Source of the DNA: Fibrobacter sp.
GTDB taxonomy: Bacteria > Fibrobacterota > Fibrobacteria > Fibrobacterales > Fibrobacteraceae
DNA length: 64,000 nucleotides
Direction: 5' to 3'
NCBI GenBank assembly: GCA_017503015.1
Contig: JAFVTX010000009.1
Span: 1-64,000 of the forward strand
Positions 41,834-50,306 of the stretch are shown piece after piece; positions within the stretch are counted from its first letter, which is position 1, and each line of letters begins with the position of its first letter. The notes under the pieces are model-generated. The model saw only the letters and a list, made by a program, of their open reading frames with translations, made no database searches and had not been told where the DNA came from. The position numbers and the translations under genes are program-made.

Positions 41834-42046
41834 ATGCTAGTAAAAATCTGGACAGACAGCTTTATCATCACCGGCGAAATCGACACCCTCCGTGACGAGC
41901 GCCTTACCGACTACATCCGCGAGAACAAGGACTTTATCGCCGTGACCCAGGTAAAGGTCAGCGACAAGACCGAAAAGGACCTGTTCCGTACCCACTTCTT
42001 GAACGTGAGCACCAGCCACATCGAGATTATTCTCCCGGCGGAGTAG
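41834..42046 (+). CDS. Small conserved hypothetical protein
   Basis: A 70-residue protein with alternating beta strands (VKIWTDSFIITGEID, IAVTQVKVSDK, NVSTSHIEIILP), suggesting a compact beta domain, perhaps of the DUF6812 type found beside nucleic-acid genes. ATG 41834 has no strong upstream Shine-Dalgarno. It converges on the SNF2 helicase with 8 bp between stops. Function unknown. Confidence 0.6.
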   Translation: MLVKIWTDSFIITGEIDTLRDERLTDYIRENKDFIAVTQVKVSDKTEKDLFRTHFLNVSTSHIEIILPAE

Positions 42047-42054
42047 TCTCGCGG

Positions 42055-45000
42055 CTAGCTTGCGGGGGTATCCAGGCGGAACACTTCGCCTAGCTCGCTA
42101 TCGCTCAGGTCCGTAAGCCAGGTTTCCCCTGCGCTCACCGTCATTTCGGCAATCGCCTTCTTGGTTTCCAGGAGGGCGTTAATTTTTTCCTCGAAGGTTC
42201 CCTTGGTGATAAACCGGTGGACCTGTACGTTCTTGGTCTGGCCGATACGGAAGGCCCGGTCGGTGGCCTGTGCTTCGATGGCGGGGTTCCACCACAGGTC
42301 GTAATGAATCACCTGCGAGGCGGCGGTGAGGTTCAGGCCTGTGCCGCCCGCCTTCAGCGAAAGGATCAGAATCTTGGATTCGGGATTTTGCTGGAAGCTG
42401 TCCACCATCTCCTTGCGCTGGTTCTGGGTGCAGCCCCCGTGGTAGAAGTTCACGGACATTCCCAGCTCCTTCTCGATGGACTCCTGCAGCAAGAATCCCA
42501 TCTCGGCGAACTGGGTGAAGATGAGGGTCTTTTCGCCCTGTTCCTGGATAGAGGTAAGCAGGTCCAGCAGCAGCTGGAGCTTGCCTGAGGAGAGATGTCG
42601 ATTCTCAGATTTGTCCACGCCTTTCAAGAACGTGGCGGGGTGGTTGCAGATCTGCTTCAGGGCAAGGATCATCTGCAAGATGATGCCCTTCCGCTTGAAC
42701 AGCCCGTGGCTATCCTTGGAAAGTTCGGCCAGCTGTTTTTCTTCTTCCAGTTCCGCCATGAACTTGTCCAGGGTGCGCTTGTACAGGGCCGCCTGATCGC
42801 GGGTCAGTTCGGCGTATTCGTCCTGGATAATCTTGTCGGGCAGGTCGCTGATGATGGTCTTGTCCGTCTTGAGACGGCGGAGCATGAAGGGGGCGGTAAT
42901 CTTTCTGAAGGTCTCGGCGGCCACCTTGTCGCCGTTCTTCTGGATGGGCGTCTCGTACTTTTCCCGGAACTCCTGGGCCGAGGGGAAGAAGCCTCGGTTC
43001 GCAAAGTCCATGATGGTCCAGAATTCCATAAGCCGGTTCTCTACGGGGGTGCCGCTCATGGCAATCTTAACGGGAGCTTCCATGCTGCGCAAAAGCCTGC
43101 TCTGGTCGCTGTCCGCGTTCTTGATATTCTGGGCTTCGTCGATGACCACGGCCTGCCAGGTCATGGCTTTTAGGGCCTCGAAATCCTTGCGGAAGGTGGC
43201 GTAGGTGGTGAGTAGCACATCGGAATCGAACTTCTGCAGGTCACGATTCCCGCCGTGGTAGGCCGTAAAGGATAGGGTAGGGGCGAACTTCTGGATTTCG
43301 ACCTGCCAGTTGCACAGCAGGCCCGCAGGCATCACCACAAGGGCTTTGTTTTGCAGGAACTTTCCCTCTTCCTTGATCTTTAGCAGGTAGGCGATGACCT
43401 GCAGGGTTTTTCCTAAGCCCATGTCGTCGGCCAGAATGCACCCGAAACCGATTTCCAGGTTCTTGTACATCCAGGAGTATCCACGTTTCTGGTAGGGGCG
43501 GAGGATGGCATTCAGACCCTGTGGCAGCGGGATTTCGGTCTCGCCCCGCCAGGCGTCAATCTGGGCCTTGGTCTCTGGCGTAAGGGTGATGGGCACGCCG
43601 TCGCACTCTCCGGTAAGGGCCGCCTGCACCAGCTTGGACTGCTCCGCCTGTGCCGCCTCTTTTGGGGTTTCCACCTGCTTCTTGATTTCTTCGATATCCT
43701 GGGCCGAAATTTCGATGTACTCCGACTTGTATTTCAGCAGGCCGTCAGCCTTTTCTGCCAGCGCCAGGAATTCTTCTGGAGAAATATGCTCGTCGCCCAG
43801 GGCCACCTGCCAGTCGAAATCCAGCAGGTCTTTTGCGGCAAAGGCTCCAAAGCTCACGCTCCCTTGCAGGCGCATCTTGGCCTTGGGCTTGCCGATGTGC
43901 AGAAGCTTTTCGGGAATCTCCGTACGGATGCCCATGATTTCCAGCTTCTTCAGGCTGTCCTGCAAGAACTGGAGCAGCTTGGCGCCCTGAAGGAGTAGGG
44001 GAGTCTCGCCTCGGGAATCCAGGTATGATTCCAGTGGCTTGAAAAATTCCGCCACGCCGTAGAGGATTTTTTGCAGCGGCACAAGCCTGGAATCGTTTGT
44101 CTGGAACAGGGTAGAAAGGGGCTGCCCCTCTACATAGACTTCCAGCGACACGCTGTCGCCGGATTCCCACGCCTTGAAAAGAATCTGGCTCCGCAGGTCG
44201 AAATGCCCGAACACCGAGAACCACTGCCGGATTTTTTCGGGAATGGCATGCCCGCTGGCCCCCAGTTTCCCGGAAACCCCGTCAAAGAAAAAGCTCAGCA
44301 GGTTCCCGTGGTTGGACTTGACCGGCCGCTTGTAGGTCCGGGCAAAACGGAGCAGTGCCCCGATAAACAGCGAAAGCACGTGGAGGGCGGGGGAGTCAAT
44401 TTCCAGGTATTCTTCGTCCTTGGCGGTGAAGGCGAACTTTTCGGGGGCCTTCTGTTCCAGCTGGTCCACCAGCGCCTTGATTTCGGGAATGAATGTAGTG
44501 GGGAGCCAGCGCATCTGGGCGGTGTCCCGCTGGACCCAGAAAATCTGCGGATAAATGCAGCCCTTGCGCACCAGGTGGAATGCCGTGAGGAGCGAAAGGT
44601 GCAGGTAACGCACCGTGTAGTGGTGCCACGAAAAGTTCCCCGGCGAAATGCAGCACAGGGCTCCCATGAGACCCGCCACCGCAAGCCCCGACTGGATGAT
44701 GCCCCCGTCTTTCTCCTGCTGGAAACTCCAGTGCCAGGGCGCCTTGTGGAAAAGCTTCAGGTTTTCCCCTTCCATCAGGAAGGTCTTGAAGTTGTAGGCC
44801 CTGAAATGTTCCGTGAAGGTCTTGAAATCCTCGTAGCCCGAAAGAAAATCCGTGCAGGAGGTAAGCTCGTCGGCGTAGCTCTTGCGGAAATTGCCGGCGG
44901 GGCAAAAGTCCGGAAAGTTCGGCAGCATGGTGGGCAATATGCGGGAATAGTCCTTCAGACTCTCGAAATCGAAATCTGGGAGCTGCGGGTGCGCCTCTGT

Positions 45001-45075
45001 CACCCGCTCGCCTGCCACGACCTGCACCAATGCGGATTCGGCGGGCACGTCCATTTCAAGAGCCTCTTCGACCAT
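42055..45075 (-). CDS. SNF2-family DNA helicase/translocase
   Basis: Start at 45075 (MVEEALEMDV) is chosen because the upstream frame is occupied by the divergent GH53 gene. The 1006-residue protein has motif I GCILADDMGLGKT (about 545-555), DEAQ (about 645), and C-terminal SNF2 motifs: VNFYHGG, LILSLKAGGTGLNLT and QATDRAFRIGQTKNVQVHR. The N-terminal 500 residues are a typical bacterial SNF2-associated region. It remodels or moves DNA-bound proteins with ATP; its in vivo target is not known. Confidence 0.9.
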   Translation of the reverse strand: MVEEALEMDVPAESALVQVVAGERVTEAHPQLPDFDFESLKDYSRILPTMLPNFPDFCPAGNFRKSYADELTSCTDFLSGYEDFKTFTEHFRAYNFKTFLMEGENLKLFHKAPWHWSFQQEKDGGIIQSGLAVAGLMGALCCISPGNFSWHHYTVRYLHLSLLTAFHLVRKGCIYPQIFWVQRDTAQMRWLPTTFIPEIKALVDQLEQKAPEKFAFTAKDEEYLEIDSPALHVLSLFIGALLRFARTYKRPVKSNHGNLLSFFFDGVSGKLGASGHAIPEKIRQWFSVFGHFDLRSQILFKAWESGDSVSLEVYVEGQPLSTLFQTNDSRLVPLQKILYGVAEFFKPLESYLDSRGETPLLLQGAKLLQFLQDSLKKLEIMGIRTEIPEKLLHIGKPKAKMRLQGSVSFGAFAAKDLLDFDWQVALGDEHISPEEFLALAEKADGLLKYKSEYIEISAQDIEEIKKQVETPKEAAQAEQSKLVQAALTGECDGVPITLTPETKAQIDAWRGETEIPLPQGLNAILRPYQKRGYSWMYKNLEIGFGCILADDMGLGKTLQVIAYLLKIKEEGKFLQNKALVVMPAGLLCNWQVEIQKFAPTLSFTAYHGGNRDLQKFDSDVLLTTYATFRKDFEALKAMTWQAVVIDEAQNIKNADSDQSRLLRSMEAPVKIAMSGTPVENRLMEFWTIMDFANRGFFPSAQEFREKYETPIQKNGDKVAAETFRKITAPFMLRRLKTDKTIISDLPDKIIQDEYAELTRDQAALYKRTLDKFMAELEEEKQLAELSKDSHGLFKRKGIILQMILALKQICNHPATFLKGVDKSENRHLSSGKLQLLLDLLTSIQEQGEKTLIFTQFAEMGFLLQESIEKELGMSVNFYHGGCTQNQRKEMVDSFQQNPESKILILSLKAGGTGLNLTAASQVIHYDLWWNPAIEAQATDRAFRIGQTKNVQVHRFITKGTFEEKINALLETKKAIAEMTVSAGETWLTDLSDSELGEVFRLDTPAS

Positions 45076-45131
45076 AGTGGGCCAAATATAGTAAGCACAA
45101 TAATCTATCTTAGACCTAGAAGGGTTCCCGT

Positions 45132-46451
45132 ATGCGTATTCTGCTGCTTGTATCGTGTGCCTGCCTCTTGTGGGCTTGCAGCGAAGATTCCGATTCGTCG
45201 GTATCTTTGAATGTGCCTGAGTTAGACTTGTCCTCGTCGGCAACAGCCGAATCCTCGTCGCTAGCGGGAAAGCTTTCTTCTAATGCTGTAGAATCCTCTT
45301 CGTCCGATGCCGTGGAATCCTCTTCGTCTGATGTCGTTGGATCTTCTTCGTCCGATGCAGTTGAGTCTTCTTCTTCGGATGAGGCTCGGCCTATTTCGTC
45401 GTCAATTGTTTTTGACTTTTACAGGGGCGCTGACATTTCAACAGTTCAGGAATACGAGCATTACCATACCCGTATCTTTGATGTGGACGGTTCTGAAACG
45501 GATATATTTACCCTGCTCAAAAGGCATGGATTCAATGCGGTCCGCCTAAAGACTTTTGTTTCGCCTAGTGCGCAATACGGATACGCCGCGGTAGGTTGCG
45601 GCCATGCCGAAGAATCGTACGGCGATAAGGAACATGTGGTTGCCTACGCGCAAAAGGTTAAGGCGGCAGGCATGGCGTTCCTCCTTGACATTCATTACAG
45701 TGACAACTGGGCTGATCCGGGTAAGCAGATTATCCCGAGCCGTTGGCGTGGTGTCAAAAGCTCAGATGAACTAGCGGATTCGGTGTATCAATACACATAT
45801 GACCTGATTAGCTCGCTGAAAAAAGTGAATGCCATACCTGACATGGTGCAAATAGGAAACGAGACCACACCCGGAATATTGATTCATGTTCCCAACAGCG
45901 GAACAGATTGTTGGGGCAATGGTGTTGAAAAGGCTTCTACAAGTATAAATGGTGACATGGGAACTTCTAGCGGAAAGGCTAATGCGGCCAAGTACTTTAA
46001 GGCGGGTATTCGCGCCGTCAAGGCGGTTTCGCCCCAAACCAAGGCGGTGCTACATATCGAAAGTATCCGCAAACCTCAGACAGTCAATTGGTGGATGGAA
46101 GAGATTTTCAAGAATCAGAAAGTTCCTGCCGAGGTGATGGGTTTTTCGGCCTATACAGCCTACGGTGATGGCTCTCCAGAGGATTGGAAGAGCCTGTTTG
46201 AAGAACTAGTCTCGAAATACCCGGACCTTGAATTCATCGTTGCTGAGTACAACGGTGGTGACAAAGGTGATCACTACGCATACGACGGCTCGCGCAAGCA
46301 CACTGATCAGATGATACGTGGGTTGGACCGTTGGATTGGAGCTTTCCTGTGGGAGCCGACCCAGGGAGGAGACTGGGGCGCAGCCCTTTTTGAATGGAAA
46401 GGGAATGACCTTTATGCAGATAAAAGGTCTTTTGACGAATACGACCCCTAA
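45132..46451 (+). CDS. GH53 endo-beta-1,4-galactanase lipoprotein
   Basis: Lipobox LWACSED (residues 11-17) with a Ser/Asp-rich linker (about 33-95; repeated AVESSSSD units), then the GH53 barrel. Catalytic acid Glu244 in QIGNETTPG and nucleophile near 372 in VAEYNG. The linker is encoded by a repeated 18-24 bp unit. It hydrolyses arabinogalactan type I from plant walls and is likely surface-anchored. It is divergent from SNF2 and upstream of the IS3 element; its terminator hairpin has been split by that insertion. Confidence 0.92.
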   Translation: MRILLLVSCACLLWACSEDSDSSVSLNVPELDLSSSATAESSSLAGKLSSNAVESSSSDAVESSSSDVVGSSSSDAVESSSSDEARPISSSIVFDFYRGADISTVQEYEHYHTRIFDVDGSETDIFTLLKRHGFNAVRLKTFVSPSAQYGYAAVGCGHAEESYGDKEHVVAYAQKVKAAGMAFLLDIHYSDNWADPGKQIIPSRWRGVKSSDELADSVYQYTYDLISSLKKVNAIPDMVQIGNETTPGILIHVPNSGTDCWGNGVEKASTSINGDMGTSSGKANAAKYFKAGIRAVKAVSPQTKAVLHIESIRKPQTVNWWMEEIFKNQKVPAEVMGFSAYTAYGDGSPEDWKSLFEELVSKYPDLEFIVAEYNGGDKGDHYAYDGSRKHTDQMIRGLDRWIGAFLWEPTQGGDWGAALFEWKGNDLYADKRSFDEYDP

Positions 46452-46538
46452 TGTATAGGGATCCTGAATAATCTATCAAAAAGGCTCCCTTGTGAGCTGA
46501 ACCCAAAAAGTTGGACAAAACGTTCGGGGTTTTCATAT

Positions 46539-47054
46539 ATGCAATACACAAAAGAAGAATGGGGCAAGGTCTTTGAACTCTACCAAAAAGGGTATGGGGC
46601 AGCACACATTTCAAGGATTACCGGTATGCACAAAAAAACTATCCAACATAGATGCCGGCAATATGACCTCACAGGCTGTCAATACACGCAAAGGAAAGTG
46701 AATGTTCGCCCAAATGCGGAACTAAAAAAGGCCGTCATAAAGGCCGTTGAACAACAATCGCTATCTTTGGCTGAGGTTACTGTCAGGTACGGAATTAGCC
46801 GTGATTGTCTACTAACCTGGTTGAGCAAGTTCCGTCATGGCGGCTACGAGGAACTACTTGCAATCAAACCAAAAGGGAGGCCACCCAAGGTGCCCAAGCC
46901 AAAGCGAACCAAAGGAATGAGCGAGGTAGAGAGGCTCAAGGAAAGGATAGCCTACCTCGAAGCGGAGAACGCCTACTTAAAAAAATTAAAGGCCCTAGAC
47001 CAGGAAGAAAGTGCCGAGATGTTCGGTATAGGGCCCAAGTCATCCAAGAATTAA
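46539..47054 (+). CDS. IS3 OrfA (transposase N-terminal part)
   Basis: 171-residue protein with a helix-turn-helix (ISRITGMHKKTIQHRCRQYDL and ITVRYGISRDCLLTWLSKF-like), ending in a coiled-coil leucine zipper (SEVERLKERIAYLEAENAYLKKLK). It binds the IS ends and can be fused to OrfB by -1 frameshift. Codon boundary before the slippery A run is in frame. Confidence 0.9.
   Translation: MQYTKEEWGKVFELYQKGYGAAHISRITGMHKKTIQHRCRQYDLTGCQYTQRKVNVRPNAELKKAVIKAVEQQSLSLAEVTVRYGISRDCLLTWLSKFRHGGYEELLAIKPKGRPPKVPKPKRTKGMSEVERLKERIAYLEAENAYLKKLKALDQEESAEMFGIGPKSSKN
46979..47035 (+). promoter_or_regulatory. Programmed -1 frameshift signal of IS3
   Basis: Slippery A AAA AAA at 46979-46985, in the OrfA frame as xxA AAA AAA. 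Five nt after it, ggcccta (46991-46997) pairs with tagggcc (47029-47035) as a stimulatory stem-loop. It would make the OrfAB fusion. Confidence 0.82.
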
Positions 47055-47875
47055 GCGACAATCACGCCCTGAAACATCTCCTGAAGGCGAGTGGCCTATC
47101 CCGTTCCACATACTACTACCACCTTAGACAGAAGGTGGACCGCTACGCCGACGAGCGTAGTCGGGTCAAAGCCGTTCATACGCAGAATAAAGGTCGTTAC
47201 GGCTATCGCCGTATTTTGGCCCGGCTCAGAAACGAAGGCTACACGATCAACCACAAGACCGTCTACCGGTTAATGAAAGAAGAAGGCCTAAAAAACGTGC
47301 GTAGGCGCAGCAAGTACCGCTCGTACAGGGGCGAAGTCGGCAAGACGGCGCCCAATATCCTGAACAGGGACTTCGGAACGACAGGTCCAAACCAGAAATG
47401 GACAACCGACGTGACACAGATAAACGTCGGTGCGGATAAGTGCTTCCTGTCCCCGATACTGGACATGTACAACGGCGAGATAGTCAGTTACGCCATATCC
47501 GATCGCCCCGACTTGAAGATGGTCATGGAGATGCTGGACCGTGCCTACGCCGCAAGGGAGGTCAAGGCGGGGCTGATGTTGCACTCGGATCAGGGGTGGC
47601 AATACCAGCACTACTCCCACCAAAGGTCCCTCAGGGACCACGATATAGTCCAGAGCATGAGCCGAAAAGGCAACTGCCTGGACAACGCCATGATGGAGAA
47701 CTTCTTCGGTATAATGAAGTCAGAACTACTTTACCCGAATACGTTCCGCGATGTGGACCACTTCAAGCAGGAACTGAGGAAATACATCAAATACTACAAC
47801 AACGACCGGATAAAACTGCGCCTAAAAGGAATGAGCCCGGTACAATACCGGACTCATAACGCTGTTTTATCCTAA
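46979..47875 (+). CDS. IS3 OrfB (DDE transposase, by -1 frameshift)
   Basis: The frame has no start codon of its own and is entered from OrfA at the A-run 46979-46985. It contains the HTH_21 motif (KGRYGYRRILARLRNEGY), the DDE core with WTTDVTQINV (Asp), LHSDQGWQY (Asp), and the Glu of SRKGNCLDNAMMENFFGIMK, and ends with YNNDRIKLRLKGMSP. All three catalytic acids are present, so the element could be active. Confidence 0.9.
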   Translation, partial: KKIKGPRPGRKCRDVRYRAQVIQELSDNHALKHLLKASGLSRSTYYYHLRQKVDRYADERSRVKAVHTQNKGRYGYRRILARLRNEGYTINHKTVYRLMKEEGLKNVRRRSKYRSYRGEVGKTAPNILNRDFGTTGPNQKWTTDVTQINVGADKCFLSPILDMYNGEIVSYAISDRPDLKMVMEMLDRAYAAREVKAGLMLHSDQGWQYQHYSHQRSLRDHDIVQSMSRKGNCLDNAMMENFFGIMKSELLYPNTFRDVDHFKQELRKYIKYYNNDRIKLRLKGMSPVQYRTHNAVLS

Positions 47876-47944
47876 CTTTAAACTGTCCAACTTTTGGGGT
47901 TCAGCTCAGTGCGGGGAGCCTTTTGTTTTTATGGGAGAGCCTTT

Positions 47945-49825
47945 CTAGTGTAACTTTTTGCCGCGCAGGTTGAAGTACCTCTTGGTGCCATCCGGTGCGG
48001 TTCTTTCCAGAAGGACGCTGTTGTCTTTGATGATGAGGCGATTACCGGCCTTTATGGGGCTGAATTTGGCCTTGCTGGAGGGAATAGAGACGAGATCGTA
48101 GGAGGAACTGCTTTTGGCTGTGGAAGTGTCGTAAACCTTTCCCGTTGCAAGGATTGCCTGAATGCTGCCTACCAGGTATGCAAAGGGTGCGTTCCAGTTG
48201 ATGGCGACCTCATTGGTGGCATAGCTACAAGAATTATCGTAGTATGATTTTGCAACGGCGTCTTTGTCTACATAGTTCTTAGCGCAATCCGTTGCTGATG
48301 AGTTCGGCCCACCGGCAACCATCCCGGGAACGGGAGCTTCGATTTCATCTGCCTGGCTGGGACGATGGTGAGGGTTCATTACCTGATTAACTCCGTATCC
48401 GGTCAAATAGGATAAATCGAGAGGATTACGGCCTAAAATGTAGTCTGCGATGCCAATGGCTGCATTGAGGTATTTTTTGTCTTTGCTGAGAATATAGGCG
48501 TGAATGAGAACCATGCCTTTATTGGCAGCACCCCCATTAGAACCCCAATAGAAATCGCCTCTTTCTAAGGCAATGCCGAAACCGTTATTCTCAAGAGATT
48601 CAACATACTTGTCTGCGAGGCGGAAAATCATCGCTTTTGCTGTGTCCACATCGGCTTTCTCGAAGACGTTGGGATTTGTGGCGATAGTGAATGCTTCAAG
48701 CATCGCGCTATGGGACCAGCTTTGCAGAGTAGCGTCTTTGCTACCAAATTTTACAGAGTGTATGACATCTGTGAAATTTTTATTATGTGATATGCGGTAA
48801 AGTTCTGCATTGGCCCAGACTTTCAGCGACCAAATGCTAGATCCTGTATAAGAACCGGTTGATACGTCGCTCGGTTGTGTGTACCTTTCCGTTGCATTGG
48901 GTATTGCCCATTGGTGTGCTTTTTCGGCTGCTTTCGCACAGGAACTTGCAAATTTTGAGTCAAAAGAACTGTATATGTCAGCGGCAAGGGCCATTACGGC
49001 GGCAAAATTCCATGTTGCCTCGACACCCTTTCCAATAGCATACCTTTGCGCGGTGGCCTTCTCTGGCATGACCATCCCGGCGAATTTCAGGGTAGTGAGC
49101 TTGTGGAAGACGCCGCCGTCTTCGTCTTGCATGGCTATCATCCAATCCAGGTTCCAACGGATTTCGTCAAGAATGTCAGGAATCTTGTTTCCACTTTCAG
49201 GAATGTTCAAGTTGAGGGTGTCAAAATAGGCTTTGTTTTGCTGGTAAAGCTGCAGAAGGGTGTAGGTCGTGATGCCTGAGTTGACGATGTATTTACCATA
49301 GTCTCCGGCATCGTACCAGCCTTTGGGGGCTTTAAAAGTTTCACCCAGGGAAACGTCATGTCCGGTGGATGCATGGTATTTGACAGAAGTGTCTGGGTGG
49401 CCGGCTTCGCGAGCGTACTTTCCGGCGTATTTTTCCTCCAGCTCTGTAGAGGCTCGCTGGAAATAAAAGAATTTTAGGGAGCCTTTGGTAACGTCTTCAA
49501 GAGCATTGTCGGAAATAATGACAGGGTGGCCAACTTCCTCATCGCCTAAAAAAATCTTGTATGTGCCCGCAGTTTTGAAATCGCTAAAATCCACCAGCGA
49601 ACCATCGGTTCCAGCAGGTATCCACGGCTGGGCTTCTGGAACAGTTTTGCTGAAAACAACTTTCCCGTCGGAGTCTTTTAAGGAAACGGTCTTACCGACT
49701 CCATCGATGACAACAAGCTGTTTTAAGCCGTTTGTGACGAATCCTACCTGATTTTGGTAAATTGTGGCTGCAAATATGGCATTGACAGCACAAAGGGCGG
49801 GAATGAGGATTTTATTGAAATTCAT
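47945..49825 (-). CDS. GH9 cellulase (endoglucanase) with Ig-like N-domain
   Basis: Start at 49825 (MNFNKILIPALCAVNAIFAA) gives a signal peptide; codons further upstream are not a natural start. An N-terminal Ig-like CelD domain (NQVGFVTNGLKQLVVID) leads to the GH9 alpha/alpha barrel. The catalytic Asp pair lies in WYDAGDYGKY (about 172), HHRPS near 485, and the general-acid Glu in NEVAINWNAPF near 537. The C-terminus (NRLIIKDNSVLLERTAPDG, then YFNLRGKKLH) is a basic, beta-like tail of the type seen on Fibrobacter secreted enzymes. It hydrolyses cellulose. Confidence 0.93.
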   Translation of the reverse strand: MNFNKILIPALCAVNAIFAATIYQNQVGFVTNGLKQLVVIDGVGKTVSLKDSDGKVVFSKTVPEAQPWIPAGTDGSLVDFSDFKTAGTYKIFLGDEEVGHPVIISDNALEDVTKGSLKFFYFQRASTELEEKYAGKYAREAGHPDTSVKYHASTGHDVSLGETFKAPKGWYDAGDYGKYIVNSGITTYTLLQLYQQNKAYFDTLNLNIPESGNKIPDILDEIRWNLDWMIAMQDEDGGVFHKLTTLKFAGMVMPEKATAQRYAIGKGVEATWNFAAVMALAADIYSSFDSKFASSCAKAAEKAHQWAIPNATERYTQPSDVSTGSYTGSSIWSLKVWANAELYRISHNKNFTDVIHSVKFGSKDATLQSWSHSAMLEAFTIATNPNVFEKADVDTAKAMIFRLADKYVESLENNGFGIALERGDFYWGSNGGAANKGMVLIHAYILSKDKKYLNAAIGIADYILGRNPLDLSYLTGYGVNQVMNPHHRPSQADEIEAPVPGMVAGGPNSSATDCAKNYVDKDAVAKSYYDNSCSYATNEVAINWNAPFAYLVGSIQAILATGKVYDTSTAKSSSSYDLVSIPSSKAKFSPIKAGNRLIIKDNSVLLERTAPDGTKRYFNLRGKKLH

Positions 49826-50036
49826 AGGAGTTCCTTTTCTATGCCCTCTAAAAGTAAATTTAGGGGAGGCTTTTTGAACGGTCTGGAATAGAAAAAATGT
49901 TTTCACTAGAAAACACCTTTTTGTCGTGATTTAAACCGGTTGTATGTAAAAAAAGTTTATCCATGCTGCTTTTTATTTGTCTGGTCAGGTTAGATTTCTT
50001 AAATAAGCTATTTTAGAACTATAAAAGGAAGGTTTT

Positions 50037-50306
50037 ATGCGAATCAAAAAAGGTTTTGTGCTACGTGAAGTCTGTGGCGAACAGGTGATTATGGGTGAGG
50101 GCATCGGGGCTCTTGATTTTGGGAAACTCCTGTGCCTAAACGAGACCGCGGCATTTTTGTGGAATACGGCCACTGAACAGGGTGACTTTACCGTAGCTTC
50201 CCTGACGGACAGACTTTGCGATGTATATGAGGTGGAACGCTCCCGCGCAGAGGCTGATGTGCAGGCCATCGTGGATAGCTGGCAGAAGGTGAACGTGCTG
50301 GAATGA
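50037..50306 (+). CDS. PqqD-family peptide chaperone-like protein
   Basis: The 89-residue protein matches PqqD/RRE proteins: an N-terminal beta hairpin (GFVLREVCGEQVIMGEGIGALDFGKLLCLNETAAFLWN) and a helical C-terminus (DRLCDVYEVERSRAEADVQAIVDSW). LNETAAFLW is the family hallmark. Such domains bind leader peptides of ribosomally made modified peptides. It overlaps the ABC exporter by 4 nt. Confidence 0.82.
   Translation: MRIKKGFVLREVCGEQVIMGEGIGALDFGKLLCLNETAAFLWNTATEQGDFTVASLTDRLCDVYEVERSRAEADVQAIVDSWQKVNVLE

Larger units (their letters stand above)
46493..47908 (+). mobile_element. IS3-family insertion sequence (IS150/IS3-like)
   Basis: Terminal inverted repeats: left TGAGCTGAACCC..AAAAGTTGGACA from 46493, right complement ends at 47908. 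Length 1416 bp. It has two overlapping reading frames with a -1 shift, as in IS3. Direct target duplication is not clean: ttg left, gtg right. Both ORFs are intact. Confidence 0.88.
46478..47924. terminator. Convergent terminator split by IS3
   Basis: aaaaaggctccc (46478-46489) and gggagcctttt (47914-47924) are complementary arms that flank the IS3 element. Without the insertion they would form an intrinsic terminator with a small loop, 27 nt after the GH53 stop and 20 nt after the GH9 stop on the opposite strand. Confidence 0.75.

Noticed and set aside
46490-47911. Target-site duplication of the IS3 element
   Set aside because: The three bases on each side (ttg and gtg) do not match, so a duplication cannot be claimed.
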